Shown here piece by piece: positions 45,403 to 54,389 of a stretch of DNA of 64,000 bases. Below the pieces are notes generated by a model. That model was not told where the DNA came from. It did no database searches and was given only the letters and a program-made list of their open reading frames with translations. The stretch comes from DRKI01 sp011051875 (GTDB taxonomy: Bacteria > Desulfobacterota > Desulfobulbia > Desulfobulbales > Desulfobulbaceae): assembly GCA_026990385.1 (NCBI GenBank), contig JALXDL010000039.1, forward strand, positions 1 to 64,000. Direction: 5' to 3'. The position numbers and the translations under genes are program-made. Position 1 is the stretch's first letter; every line of letters starts with the position of its first letter.

Positions 45403-46323
45403 ATGCCGCCTGATTCACTGACTCTTCGTGCTCCGGCAAAGATCAACCTCTCGCTCAGGGTAACCGGCCGCCGGCCCGACGGGTACCACACGCTGGACAC
45501 CCTGATGCAGAAGGTGGCCCTGTACGACAGGCTGGTCCTGCGGCCGAAGAAGCGGGGCATACGGCTGTCCTGTCCTGACAGCGACCTGCCCGAAGACGAC
45601 AGCAACCTGGTCCACCGGGCGGCGGCCCATTTTTTTTCCAGCATGGGACACCGTCTCTCCGGGACAGCACAGGGCGTGGAGCTGGTTCTTTTCAAGACCA
45701 TTCCCGTTGCCGCCGGACTTGGCGGCGGTTCCAGCGATGCCGCAGCCACCCTGCTGGGTATGAACCGGATCTTCCAGGCCGGATGCAGCAGGCGGGAACT
45801 TGCCGAAATGGGGCTTGCCCTGGGCGCGGATGTGCCATTTTTCGTGTCCGATCTTGCCGCGGCAAGGGCCACGGGTATCGGCGAGGTGCTGGTACCGGCG
45901 CCGTCACTCGAAGGATACCTGGTCCTGCTGGCCAATCCCGGGTTTTCCGTGTCAACGAGGTGGGTATATGAGACTTTCGCGTTGACATCCGAAACAAAAA
46001 AAATTAACCTGTATAATTCCCTGGATGACGAGAGACGGTCGAAGCAGGGGGGACCGTCCAGCGGCCGGTGCGATTATCATTTTGAAATGACGAATGATCT
46101 CGAACGGGTAACCATATCCCGTCACCCCGGGATCAGTGAAATCAAACAGGCCCTGCTTGCAGGCGGGGCCGAGGCGGCCATGATGTCAGGGTCCGGGCCG
46201 ACCGTATTCGCCCTTTTCCCTCTCCAGCAGTTGGAAAGGGCCAGGAAGTGCCAGCATACGCTGCGTGCGAGCTGTCCCCACGTCTTTCTGGTCGAGCCGC
46301 TGCGGTCGGAACGAGGGGGGTGA
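45403..46323 (+). CDS. ispE: 4-diphosphocytidyl-2-C-methyl-D-erythritol kinase
   Basis: A 306-residue GHMP kinase of the MEP isoprenoid pathway. Visible features are APAKINLSLRVTGRRPDGYH, the ATP loop PVAAGLGGGSSDAAA and the C-terminal MMSGSGPTVFALF. It is part of the conserved run ispE, tRNA-Gln, prs, rplY, pth. Confidence 0.94.
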   Translation: MPPDSLTLRAPAKINLSLRVTGRRPDGYHTLDTLMQKVALYDRLVLRPKKRGIRLSCPDSDLPEDDSNLVHRAAAHFFSSMGHRLSGTAQGVELVLFKTIPVAAGLGGGSSDAAATLLGMNRIFQAGCSRRELAEMGLALGADVPFFVSDLAAARATGIGEVLVPAPSLEGYLVLLANPGFSVSTRWVYETFALTSETKKINLYNSLDDERRSKQGGPSSGRCDYHFEMTNDLERVTISRHPGISEIKQALLAGGAEAAMMSGSGPTVFALFPLQQLERARKCQHTLRASCPHVFLVEPLRSERGG

Positions 46324-46329
46324 GCGTTA

Positions 46330-46358
46330 TTGACCATGGAATCTTTTGTGGAATAGGT
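46330..46358 (+). promoter_or_regulatory. Possible promoter of the tRNA-Gln gene
   Basis: TTGACC (46330-46335), a 17-base spacer, then ATAGGT (46353-46358), 32 bases before the tRNA. The -10 match is poor. Confidence 0.25.
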
Positions 46359-46390
46359 GGAAAAGCGGATCTGGTTCGCAATTGACCGAT

Positions 46391-46465
46391 TGGGGCGTCG
46401 TCAAGCGGTAAGACACAAGGTTTTGATCCTTGCATTCGGGGGTTCGAATCCCTCCGCCCCAGCCA
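46391..46465 (+). tRNA. tRNA-Gln (anticodon TTG)
   Basis: A 75-base cloverleaf. The acceptor stem TGGGGCG pairs with CGCCCCA, and the anticodon loop TTTTGAT contains TTG. The T-arm is GGGGGTTCGAATCCCTC, and the 3' CCA is encoded (46463-46465). It lies between ispE and prs. Confidence 0.95.
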
Positions 46466-46483
46466 AATTCTGAGGCTCCCATC

Positions 46484-47422
46484 ATGCCGAACATAATGAA
46501 GGTGTTTACCGGCAATGCCAACCCGGCCATTGCCGAGGAGATTTGCAATTACCTGGACATCCCCCTGGCCGCCGCCGAGGTGAAGCAGTTCTCTGACGGG
46601 GAGATATCGGTGGAGATCGGCGAAAACGTCCGCGGTACCGATGTCTTTGTCATTCAGCCCACCTGCACGCCGGTCAACGACCATCTCATGGAACTGATCA
46701 TCATGGTTGACGCGCTGCGCAGGGCGTCGGCCCGACGGATTACCGCCGTTATGCCCTATTACGGATATGCCCGCCAGGACCGCAAGGTCCGGCCGCGGGT
46801 GCCCATCACGGCCAAGGCCGTGGCCGAGATGCTGATGGCGGTGGGCACCCGCCGGGTTCTCTGCATGGACCTGCACGCCGGGCAGATCCAGGGGTTTTTC
46901 AATATCCCGGTGGATCACCTCTATGCCGCGCCCATCATCCTCAAGTACATCAGGGAGACCTTTGACAATGTCATCATGGTCTCGCCGGATGCCGGCGGCG
47001 TGGAACGGACCAGGGCCTTTGCCAAGCGCCTCAACACCGGCCTGGCCATCATCGACAAGCGGCGCGAGCGGGCCAACGAGTGCGAGGCCATGCACGTGAT
47101 CGGCGACGTGACCGGCAAGACGGCCATTCTCCTGGACGACATGGTCGATACCGCCGGCACCCTGTGCGGGGCCGCGGAGAAGCTCAAGGAGCAGGGCGCA
47201 AAAGAGGTCCATGCCTGCTGCTCGCATGCGGTCCTATCCGGGCCTGCCATCGGGCGGCTGGAGGCCTCCTGCATCAAGTCGCTGGTGGTGACCAACTCCA
47301 TCCCCCTGCGGGATGAAGGAAAGAAATGCAAGAAGATCACCGTGCTCTCTGTGGGTGAACTGCTCGGCGAGGCGATCCGGAGGATCCATGCCGAGGACTC
47401 GGTGAGCTATCTCTTTGTCTGA
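46484..47422 (+). CDS. prs: Ribose-phosphate pyrophosphokinase
   Basis: A 312-residue enzyme making PRPP from ribose-5-phosphate and ATP. Motifs are FSDGEISVEIGENVRG, PYYGYARQDRK, DLHAGQIQGFF and the PRPP loop LLDDMVDTAGTL. The ATG at 46484 is used. Another in-frame ATG at 46496 would lose four residues. Confidence 0.96.
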   Translation: MPNIMKVFTGNANPAIAEEICNYLDIPLAAAEVKQFSDGEISVEIGENVRGTDVFVIQPTCTPVNDHLMELIIMVDALRRASARRITAVMPYYGYARQDRKVRPRVPITAKAVAEMLMAVGTRRVLCMDLHAGQIQGFFNIPVDHLYAAPIILKYIRETFDNVIMVSPDAGGVERTRAFAKRLNTGLAIIDKRRERANECEAMHVIGDVTGKTAILLDDMVDTAGTLCGAAEKLKEQGAKEVHACCSHAVLSGPAIGRLEASCIKSLVVTNSIPLRDEGKKCKKITVLSVGELLGEAIRRIHAEDSVSYLFV

Positions 47423-47491
47423 GAATCTTTCGATTCTGCCAATCAATCGGTATCACACGATTTACTCCTGTTAAAAGGAAGGAGGAACAAC

Positions 47492-48049
47492 ATGTTGCAG
47501 GTAGATATGCCGTCAGCGGTCCGCACGGTCTTCGGAAAGGGTGCCATGCGGCGTCTGCGGAAGAACAACCTGATTCCTGGTGTCTGTTACAGCGGTGGTG
47601 AAAAGCCCATCCCCCTGCAGTTCGATTCCGTCGACCTGCAGAAGAACCTGCTCCACATCCATGGCCGCAATGCCGTGATCACCCTGGAGGTCGAGGGCGA
47701 CAGCGAACGGCAGCACCACGTCCTGGTCCAGGAAATTCAGCAGGATCCGGTTACGGACCGGGTCATCCACGTCGATCTGCTCAAGATCGACCTGGACACC
47801 CCCCGGGACTTCGAGGTTCCCCTCGAGTTCACCGGGACCGCCAAGGGGGTGGATATGGGGGGTGAGTTGCATGTGTTCAGGCATGTTGTTCACCTGCGCG
47901 GCCGGGCCCTGGATATCCCGGATTCCATTGTCACCGACATCACCCCCCTGGAGCGGGGAGGTGCCGGCCTGACCTTCGGCGACCTGAAGCTGCCGGAGAA
48001 CGTGGAGATGCTCGATGATCCCGAAGTCGTCTGCGTGACGGTCTACTGA
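47492..48049 (+). CDS. rplY: 50S ribosomal protein L25 (Ctc form)
   Basis: A 185-residue 5S rRNA-binding protein of the longer CTC type, with the L25 N-terminal domain (about 1-92; RKNNLIPGVCYSGGEKPIPL) and the C-terminal beta domain. AAGGAAGGAGG precedes the ATG. The usual gene order prs-rplY-pth is kept. Confidence 0.94.
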   Translation: MLQVDMPSAVRTVFGKGAMRRLRKNNLIPGVCYSGGEKPIPLQFDSVDLQKNLLHIHGRNAVITLEVEGDSERQHHVLVQEIQQDPVTDRVIHVDLLKIDLDTPRDFEVPLEFTGTAKGVDMGGELHVFRHVVHLRGRALDIPDSIVTDITPLERGGAGLTFGDLKLPENVEMLDDPEVVCVTVY

Positions 48050-48394
48050 TCTCCTTGCTGTACTGCGGGCGCCGGAAACCGGGCCGCGACACAGTGACCA
48101 CGGCGGCAGGGCGATTGCAGTCAGAAGGCGTCGCTGCCTGGACCGGCTGTGGCCACCGGTCAGGGCGGGACGCGCCTGCAGACTTGCAGCAGGTCGCCGT
48201 GCAATGCCGGGATCTGTGCTCCCGGCCCTGGCGCTGCCTTCTATACGGGTGGTCGCCGCGATAGGCAATGTCCTGGCCGGGAAAATTCTTTTCGCCGGCC
48301 TTGTTTCCTGTGCCGTTCCCAGGCCTGTGGCACGCAACAGGCGAGAAGAGCATTCCCGTGACCCGATATCCCACCTCCTCTCTTTCCTCCCCGC
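48050..48394. other. Intergenic region rplY / pth
   Basis: GC-rich DNA without a gene. Only a short GGCCGG...CCGGCC inverted repeat (about 48271-48300) was noted. No promoter is clear. Confidence 0.35.
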
Positions 48395-48985
48395 ATGGCT
48401 GACACGGTTTTTCTGATCGTCGGGCTGGGCAACCCCGGTTCCCGGTACGCCCTGACCAGGCATAATGCCGGATTCCTGGCCATTGACCACTTCGCCGACA
48501 CTGTTGGCTGCGGTCTCACCTCCACCAAGTGGCAGGGTGAGTACTGCCGCCTGCGCCTGGCCGGGAGTTCAGTGATTCTTCTCAAGCCCCAGACCTATAT
48601 GAATCGCTCCGGTGAATGCGTGGCCAGGTTTGTCGACTATTTCAGGATCAGCCGCGAGCGGATACTTGTCCTCCACGATGACCTCGACCTCCCCGCCGGC
48701 CGGATCAAGGTCGTGGCCCGGGGTGGAGCCGGCGGCCACAACGGTATCCGCTCCATCATCAGGTACCTGGGTGGTTCGGATTTTGCGCGGATCAAGATCG
48801 GCATCGGCCGGCCGCCGGCAGGAGATGGCGCAACCGCCATGCCGGTGGAACGCTGGGTTCTGGCCAGGTTTTCCGAACAGGAACTGGCGGTCTTCGAGGA
48901 AAACCTTGAAAAAACAGACAGGGCCATCCGGTTGTACATCGAGCAGGGAATTGACGCCTGTATGAATGAAATAAACAGGAGATGA
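48395..48985 (+). CDS. pth: Peptidyl-tRNA hydrolase
   Basis: A 196-residue enzyme that releases tRNA from prematurely dropped peptidyl-tRNA. Motifs are VGLGNPGSRYALTRHNAGF (with the catalytic His in RHNAG), KPQTYMNRSGE and GGAGGHNGIRSI. Length is normal. Confidence 0.95.
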   Translation: MADTVFLIVGLGNPGSRYALTRHNAGFLAIDHFADTVGCGLTSTKWQGEYCRLRLAGSSVILLKPQTYMNRSGECVARFVDYFRISRERILVLHDDLDLPAGRIKVVARGGAGGHNGIRSIIRYLGGSDFARIKIGIGRPPAGDGATAMPVERWVLARFSEQELAVFEENLEKTDRAIRLYIEQGIDACMNEINRR

Positions 48986-49165
48986 CACACAAGCGACCGG
49001 AAGAGTGGCAGGTTCCCTGACCTCCCCTTGAAAGCCGCCCGGCGACAGCGGTCCGCACCGGAAGCATTCCAGGCACGACCACCCCGGATCCATGTTCCCT
49101 GCCAGGGTACCCCTCCCGGCTGATCAGCTGCACGAGGCTGCCTCCATACAGAAGGACACTCTTTT

Positions 49166-49194
49166 TTGCCAATCCCGGAAAAATATGGTATATT
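49166..49194 (+). promoter_or_regulatory. Candidate sigma70 promoter of carD
   Basis: TTGCCA (49166-49171), a 17-base spacer, then TATATT (49189-49194), 79 bases before the carD start. The leader then contains TTTTCCGGC...GCCGGTAAAA (49222-49245), a stem followed by a T-rich run. Confidence 0.6.
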
Positions 49195-49272
49195 ATAAAA
49201 TTGTACGGGCTTTCCGTGCGGTTTTCCGGCTGATTGCCGGTAAAATTTTATGATATTTTTCAGGAGGAGCTT

Positions 49273-49752
49273 GTGTTTTCAGCAGGTGATATGGCTGTGT
49301 ATCCGGCCCATGGTGTTGGACTCATCGAGGCCATAGAAACACAAAACGTTGGTGGTGTCGATCAATCCTTCTACGTGATGAAGATCCTTGATAACGACAT
49401 GACCATCATGATTCCGACTGCCACCAGTGACAATGTCGGCCTCAGGGCGATCATCTCCAAGGAGGAGGTGAAAAAGGTCATCGATATCCTCAAGGACAGG
49501 GATGTCAAGATCAGTTCCCAGACATGGAATCGCCGCTACCGGGATTACATGGAGAAGATCAAGACAGGTTCGGTCTTCGAGGTGGCCGTTGTCCTGCGTG
49601 ACCTGTTCATCCTCAAGGAAGACAAAGATCTTTCCTACGGTGAGCGAAAGATGATGGACACGGCAAAGAACCTGCTTGTCAAGGAACTCTCCCTGGCCAA
49701 GAATACGGACGAGAAAAAGATAGAAAAGCAGATCGAGAAGCTTTTCAGCTGA
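49273..49752 (+). CDS. carD: CarD-family transcription regulator
   Basis: A 159-residue protein with an N-terminal RNA-polymerase-interaction (Tudor-like) domain (FSAGDMAVYPAHGVGLIEAIE) and a C-terminal helical DNA-binding domain (ERKMMDTAKNLLVKELSLAK). CarD proteins stabilise promoter open complexes, notably at rRNA genes. The start is GTG at 49273, just after AGGAGGAG. The upstream frame lacks support. Confidence 0.92.
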   Translation: MFSAGDMAVYPAHGVGLIEAIETQNVGGVDQSFYVMKILDNDMTIMIPTATSDNVGLRAIISKEEVKKVIDILKDRDVKISSQTWNRRYRDYMEKIKTGSVFEVAVVLRDLFILKEDKDLSYGERKMMDTAKNLLVKELSLAKNTDEKKIEKQIEKLFS

Positions 49753-50220
49753 TCGTTCTTGCCGGTCCATGGAAAATCCGGACCGGACAGGGCCCGGGGT
49801 ATCTCCCGGTTCAGCGGCATTCGCGACTGCCGGCGCCGTTTCCGGCAAGGAGGGGAAGATTCGGCTCGGCGACAGGATACGGCTCCACCTGCAGCCGGTA
49901 TCCGGGGCCGCCGATGGGCCGGACAGCGATGGGACGTGGTCATCCCCTGGTCGTGCGACAACCGGATCGGCTGCCTTCCGGTGGCCGGTTTCCGTGATCA
50001 GCCTACTGCGGCCCCTGGCAGTGAGGAGCTGGCCGCAGTGGCAGGAACCCTCTGCATGGGCATAGTCCCCTGATCTGAAAATCCGGCTGTGCCGGTCTTT
50101 CCCCCGGGTGGACCGTTTCACCCCCCTGCAACACTGAAAATATAAGCATATCGCTTTTTCCATTTGCAGATGGGTGAAACGTTTCATCCGGGTTTCCGTT
50201 GTATTTTCTGAATCTCCCTG
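49753..50220. other. Intergenic region carD / rluD
   Basis: No gene is recognised in any frame. A CCGGTCC...GGACCGG hairpin (49762-49786) follows carD and may terminate it. A family 3 repeat lies at 50114-50181. Confidence 0.4.
50114..50181. repeat. 68-bp palindromic repeat (family 3 related)
   Basis: It has perfect 10-bp ends, CGTTTCACCC and GGGTGAAACG, with CTGCAA and GAAAA blocks repeated inside in inverted order. The arm GTTTCACCCATCTGCAAAT recurs at 52072-52088 and, diverged, at 15379-15395. Confidence 0.6.
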
Positions 50221-51204
50221 ATGATCGAACCCGCAGCCGACAGCAGCGGTTGTCGCTGTGCCGACCAACCGCCGGGGCAATCGTCGCAGGTTTTTACCGT
50301 CACGGCCGCCGATGCGGGCATGCGCCTGGACCACTACCTGGTGCGGCGGCTTGCCCGATTCTCCCGTTCCGCCTTGGCGCGCCTGATTCTTTCCGGTCAC
50401 GTCCGGGTCGGGGGCGACAGGGTCAAGGCCGGCTGCCGGCTGCGAGCCGGTGACCAGGTGACGGTCTGTTTGCCCGAGCCCGAACCTGCAGGGCTCATTC
50501 CGGAGCCGGTTTCGTTCGAGATCCTGCACGAGGACAATGCCCTGCTGGTGATCGTCAAACCGGCCGGCGTGGTCGTCCATCCCGGTGCCGGCCACAGTGG
50601 CGGCACCCTTGTCCACGGACTGCTGCACCATTGTGACCATCTTCCCGGTTCCGATCCCGTGCGGCCGGGGATCGTGCATCGCCTGGACAAGGAGACCTCC
50701 GGCATCATGGTCATCGCCAAGACCGAGGCCGCGCTGCGGACCCTGGCGGCGCAGTTCAAGAACAGGGGAGTCCGCAAACGCTACCATGCCATCCTCCTGC
50801 GCTGTCCTGACCGGGAATCCGGCCGGTTGGCAGCGCCCATTTCCCGTCATCCGGTGCACAGGAGGAAAATGGCGGTTGCTGCACGGGGTGGACGCCACGC
50901 CGCTACCACCTGGAAGGTGGTGGAGCGGTTTGCCGGCGGTCCCTGCCTGGTCGAGGTCGGCATTGAGACCGGCAGAACCCACCAGATCCGTGTCCACATG
51001 GCTTTCCTGGGCACACCGGTCATGGGCGATCCCCTCTATGGAGGTCATCCGGAGCGGTATGGCGAACTCGGCGTCCGGAGGCAGATGCTGCATGCCTCTT
51101 CCCTTGCCTTCACCCACCCGGAGAGCGGCGCGCCCCTGCACTTCACCGCCCCGCTCCCGCCGGACATGCTGCAGGTGCTCGCCACTCTGCGTGCAGGCAC
51201 GTGA
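50221..51204 (+). CDS. rluD: RluA/RluD-family 23S rRNA pseudouridine synthase
   Basis: A 327-residue enzyme with an N-terminal S4 RNA-binding domain (about 33-92) and a catalytic domain. The signature HRLDKETSG has the catalytic Asp156. RTHQIRVH lies near the end. RluD-type enzymes modify helix 69 of 23S rRNA. The exact target here is by family. The ATG at 50221 has no clear ribosome site. The stop overlaps coaE. Confidence 0.88.
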   Translation: MIEPAADSSGCRCADQPPGQSSQVFTVTAADAGMRLDHYLVRRLARFSRSALARLILSGHVRVGGDRVKAGCRLRAGDQVTVCLPEPEPAGLIPEPVSFEILHEDNALLVIVKPAGVVVHPGAGHSGGTLVHGLLHHCDHLPGSDPVRPGIVHRLDKETSGIMVIAKTEAALRTLAAQFKNRGVRKRYHAILLRCPDRESGRLAAPISRHPVHRRKMAVAARGGRHAATTWKVVERFAGGPCLVEVGIETGRTHQIRVHMAFLGTPVMGDPLYGGHPERYGELGVRRQMLHASSLAFTHPESGAPLHFTAPLPPDMLQVLATLRAGT

Positions 51205-51827
51205 TGGGAAGGATGGTCATCGGTATCTCCGGGGGAATCGGTTCGGGCAAGAGCCGTGTCTGCCGGTTCTGGTCTGCCCGTTTTTCACTGCCTCTCATCG
51301 ACCTGGATGCCATCTGCCGTTCCCTTCTCCGGCCCGGCGGGGAGGGGTGGCGCGCCCTGCAGGCGGGGTTCGGCAATCGGTTTTTTTCCGAAAACGGCTC
51401 CCTGGACCGGGCGGCCCTGCGCAGGGCCATCTTTGCCGATCACGGCCTGCGCCGGCAACTGGACCGCCTGCTCCATCCCCTTGCCCGCAGGGCCATGCAG
51501 GACGCCTTGGCCGCGCAGGCCTCGGAAACTCCGGTCCTGGTCGAGATTCCCCTGCTCATAGAGGCGGGCTGGCGCAGCGACGTGGACAGGGTGGTCGTTG
51601 TCTATGCCGGTCTCTGCGAGCGGTGCCGGAGGATAGTGAAGCGTGACCATGTCGACTGCAGTGAGGCCCTGCGGGCCATCCGTTCCCAGATGAGCCTGGC
51701 TGACAAAGCGCTTGTCGCGGATCATGTGATCGACAACTCCGGGGCCTGGGCAGACACCTGCCTCCAGGTGATCCACCTGGGACGCCTCCTGCAGGACGGT
51801 GACCTGGCCGATTCCCCTTGCCGCTGA
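51204..51827 (+). CDS. coaE: Dephospho-CoA kinase
   Basis: About 207 residues, last step of coenzyme A synthesis. The P-loop GISGGIGSGKS and the motif PLLIEAGW are visible. The start ATG at 51204 overlaps the rluD stop (TGATG). GTG at 51201 and ATG at 51213 are other options. Confidence 0.92.
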   Translation: MGRMVIGISGGIGSGKSRVCRFWSARFSLPLIDLDAICRSLLRPGGEGWRALQAGFGNRFFSENGSLDRAALRRAIFADHGLRRQLDRLLHPLARRAMQDALAAQASETPVLVEIPLLIEAGWRSDVDRVVVVYAGLCERCRRIVKRDHVDCSEALRAIRSQMSLADKALVADHVIDNSGAWADTCLQVIHLGRLLQDGDLADSPCR

Positions 51828-51856
51828 ACCGATGTGGGACTTTTGTCAGAAATTTC

Positions 51857-51885
51857 TTGACAGAAATGATGGAAACCAATATTTA
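51857..51885 (+). promoter_or_regulatory. Candidate sigma70 promoter in the coaE-rho gap
   Basis: TTGACA (51857-51862), a 17-base spacer, then TATTTA (51880-51885). The -35 is perfect and the -10 matches 4 of 6. No start codon with a ribosome site follows closely, so it would transcribe non-coding RNA or the distant rho gene. Confidence 0.45.
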
Positions 51886-51972
51886 GGATTTATAAGACGT
51901 TTGAATGCCTCGAATCCGCCTGACTGACGACCTCTCGTTCCAATATTTCACAGCATATAATGTTTTGAATAA

Positions 51973-52002
51973 CGTTGCACAGCACGAGAGAGGTGTGCAA
52001 CG
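51973..52002. other. Hairpin downstream of the 51857 promoter
   Basis: CGTTGCACA and TGTGCAACG form a perfect 9-bp stem around 12 bases. It starts about 88 bases after the candidate -10 and could be part of a small RNA or leader. Confidence 0.4.
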
Positions 52003-52057
52003 GTACCTGAACCGCATACCGCATTCCGGGACGTATCCTGCCACATTTTTTATTCAG

Positions 52058-52273
52058 CCTGAAATGAGCGTTTCACCCATCTGCAAATTGAAAGAGCTAT
52101 CTGGTCATAAATAATTTCTCCCGTGTCGCAGATGAGTGCCGCCCTCCGGGATTTCCATTTTGTCCCAATCTGCTTCGCCTTGTGGTGTTTCATGCAGGCA
52201 GACTGCAACGAAACATCACAAGACTCGCATTCCGGGGCAAAATGAAAATCTCTTAATTCAGGTACAACGCAGA
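52058..52273 (+). repeat. Dispersed repeat family 3, long copy
   Basis: The left end CCTGAAATGAGCG with GTTTCACCCATCTGCAAAT and the right end AAAATCTCTTAATTCAGG with ACAACGCAG match the two ends of the short copy at 15366-15427. About 150 extra bases lie between. The short copy may be an internal deletion of this form. Confidence 0.55.
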
Positions 52274-52300
52274 TTTTTCGCAGCGCATCACTGGATAAAG

Positions 52301-52360
52301 GTAACCGATCACGGAATATCCACTTACCCCGAACCAATACAGGGCTTGCAACCGGTTGCA
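52301..52360 (-). repeat. Dispersed repeat family 1, copy 3
   Basis: On the minus strand it reads the same 60-bp unit as 15251-15310. GATCGGTTAC at the end is identical. The CTGTATTGGTTCGGGGTAAG core is very similar. Confidence 0.7.
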
Positions 52361-52577
52361 CGTCCTTCAAGGGCTATAGGTGATCAGGGGTGCCGCATAT
52401 CCGTGCAGGCGCGGTCGTGCGCAGGTCCACGAAAAGACCGGTAGCCCTTTCCGCAGGCGATCGTGATCGTACAACGGGGTGAGCCGGTACAGCGAGACCC
52501 TGTACGGTGCCCCTGGTCGCTTGCGGGTTTCTGATCGCAAGAGATAGAAGGTGCGCAACGGCGCATCGGATGATTCT

Positions 52578-52630
52578 ACGGAACCGATCACGGAATTACC
52601 CCGGATCAATACAGGACGTGTAGGCGGTTG
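52578..52630 (-). repeat. Dispersed repeat family 1, copy 4 (internal deletion)
   Basis: On the minus strand it has TACACGTCCTGTATTGAT exactly as at 15261 and CCGTGATCGGTT at the other end, but about 6-7 bases are missing in the middle. Confidence 0.65.
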
Positions 52631-52966
52631 CAGGGTGCCGGCTGTGCGTGATCGGACTTCACAAGGTTACACCCCGTATATTGTGAGATTCGAGCGCGTG
52701 CATATGGGGTGCCCTGTGAGCGTTTCCATTCATATTTTTCGACATATCCCGTTGCCGTCTGCCCCGCCAACGCCCCATCCGGGGCCGGTCCGGCAAACGG
52801 ATAACGGGAATGCTGACTGTGACCGTCAGCGTTGCTGGCCTGGATACCCGGGCACAGTTTCAGGACCGGGAGGGCCGGTCTGCAGCGGCAATGTGGTGGC
52901 TTCCGCGCAGAACAGCTCCTTGCGTGTTCATTTTCATTACGATTCCTGAGGAGGAATGATTGCTCG

Positions 52967-54214
52967 ATGAATCCGACTGAATTGAAAAACAAAAAGATCA
53001 ACGAATTGATAGCCATCGCCTCGGCGCTGAACATTGAGGGATACAGCACCATGCGCAAGCAGGAGCTGATTTTTGCCATCCTGAAGGCCAAGGCCTACGA
53101 TGACGGCAAGTTGCGCGGCAGCGGTGTGCTTGAGGTACTGCAGGATGGATTCGGGTTCTTGCGGGCGCCGGATTACAACTATCTGCCCGGCCCTGACGAC
53201 ATCTATGTGTCCCCCTCCCAGATCAGGCGGCTCAACCTGCGCACCGGCGACACGGTGGAGGGAGAGGTTCGGGCGCCCAAGGACAACGAGCGCTACTTTG
53301 CCCTCCTCAAGGTGGACAGCATCAATTTCCAGCCGCCCGAGGCGGCCCGGAACAAGACCGCCTTCGTCAACCTGACCCCCCTCTATCCCGAGGAAAAGAT
53401 CGACCTGGAGGTTGAACCGGACAACTTCTCCATGCGGGTGATGAATATCGTCGCACCGCTGGGCAAGGGACAGCGCGGCCTGATAGTGGCCCCGCCGCGG
53501 ACCGGCAAGACGGTGCTCATGCAGAAGATCGCCAACTCCATAGTCCGAAACCACAAGGAGATCATTCTCATCGTGCTCCTCATCGATGAGCGGCCGGAAG
53601 AGGTCACCGACATGCGGCGCAACGTGGATGCCGAGGTCGTCAGCTCCACCTTTGACGAACCGCCCCAGCGCCATATCCAGGTGGCGGAGATGGTCATCGA
53701 GAAGGCCAAACGCCTCGTGGAACATAAGAACGATGTCGTGATCCTGCTCGATTCCATCACCCGGCTGGCCAGGGCCTACAACACCGTGACCCCGGCCTCG
53801 GGCAAGATCCTGTCCGGTGGCGTGGAGGCCAATGCCCTGCACCGGCCCAAGCGGTTCTTCGGCGCGGCCCGCAATGTCGAGGAAGGGGGCAGCCTGACCA
53901 TCCTGGCCACTGCCCTGGTCGACACCGGCAGCCGCATGGACGAGGTCATCTTCGAGGAGTTCAAGGGTACCGGCAACATGGAGATCGTGCTTGACCGCAA
54001 GATGGCCAACAGGCGTATCTATCCGGCCTTTGACATCCAGAAGTCCGGCACCCGCAAGGAAGACCTGCTGCTCGATCCCGAGGAGCTGAACCGGATCTGG
54101 ATCCTGCGCAAGATTCTCTCCTCCATGAATCCCGCCGATGCCATGGAATTTCTCCTCGACAAGATGCGCCAGACCAAGTCCAACGAGGAGTTTTTCGCAT
54201 CCATGAACAGGTAG
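52967..54214 (+). CDS. rho: Transcription termination factor Rho
   Basis: A 415-residue hexameric RNA helicase. N-terminal Rho_N helices (about 1-45) and the RNA-binding cold-shock-like domain (GSGVLEVLQDGFGFLRAPDYNY) are followed by an ATPase domain with PPRTGKT, VVILLDSITRLARAYN and the R-loop region. No acidic insertion is present. The ATG at 52967 lies 12 bases after GAGGAGG. A tiny frame (52956-52970) lies between (see findings). Confidence 0.96.
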   Translation: MNPTELKNKKINELIAIASALNIEGYSTMRKQELIFAILKAKAYDDGKLRGSGVLEVLQDGFGFLRAPDYNYLPGPDDIYVSPSQIRRLNLRTGDTVEGEVRAPKDNERYFALLKVDSINFQPPEAARNKTAFVNLTPLYPEEKIDLEVEPDNFSMRVMNIVAPLGKGQRGLIVAPPRTGKTVLMQKIANSIVRNHKEIILIVLLIDERPEEVTDMRRNVDAEVVSSTFDEPPQRHIQVAEMVIEKAKRLVEHKNDVVILLDSITRLARAYNTVTPASGKILSGGVEANALHRPKRFFGAARNVEEGGSLTILATALVDTGSRMDEVIFEEFKGTGNMEIVLDRKMANRRIYPAFDIQKSGTRKEDLLLDPEELNRIWILRKILSSMNPADAMEFLLDKMRQTKSNEEFFASMNR

Positions 54215-54284
54215 ACTGCGGAAATCCAGTCAGACCGGACAGGTGTTCCCAGGAGGACAGGTGTTTCCCGCAGCGCGGCCATGT

Positions 54285-54329
54285 CGGCCCCGGAGATACG
54301 GAGCAGCGACCGGGCCGCAATATTTTTTT
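54285..54329 (+). terminator. Probable terminator after rho
   Basis: CGGCCCCGG pairs with CCGGGCCG (one bulged C) around a 16-base loop. It is followed by CAATATTTTTTT. It lies 71 bases after the rho stop. Confidence 0.5.
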
Positions 54330-54365
54330 CGGCTGCATCCGGGGCAGGAACCGTTTTTTCTTTAA

Positions 54366-54389
54366 AATATTATCGGATCGGGTAATATT
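54366..54389. promoter_or_regulatory. AT-rich palindrome upstream of rpmE
   Basis: AATATTA and TAATATT form perfect 7-bp arms around 10 bases. AT-rich palindromes before rpmE can be Zur sites in other bacteria, but this one does not clearly match a Zur box and the rpmE product keeps its zinc Cys. Confidence 0.35.

Larger units (their letters stand above)
51828..52966. other. Repeat-rich 1.1-kb intergenic region before rho
   Basis: No protein gene is recognised. The region holds a promoter-like sequence (51857-51885), a strong hairpin (51973-52002) and three dispersed repeats (52058-52273, 52301-52360, 52578-52630). The rest probably includes the rho leader. It is the densest collection of repeats in the window. 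Confidence 0.5.

Noticed and set aside
49279..51141. 620-codon minus-strand open frame across carD and rluD
   Set aside because: It runs antisense to both genes and through intergenic repeats. There is no domain or ribosome site.
51905..52114. 69-codon plus-strand frame in the coaE-rho gap
   Set aside because: No ribosome site. The frame ends inside a repeat and has no similarity to a known protein.
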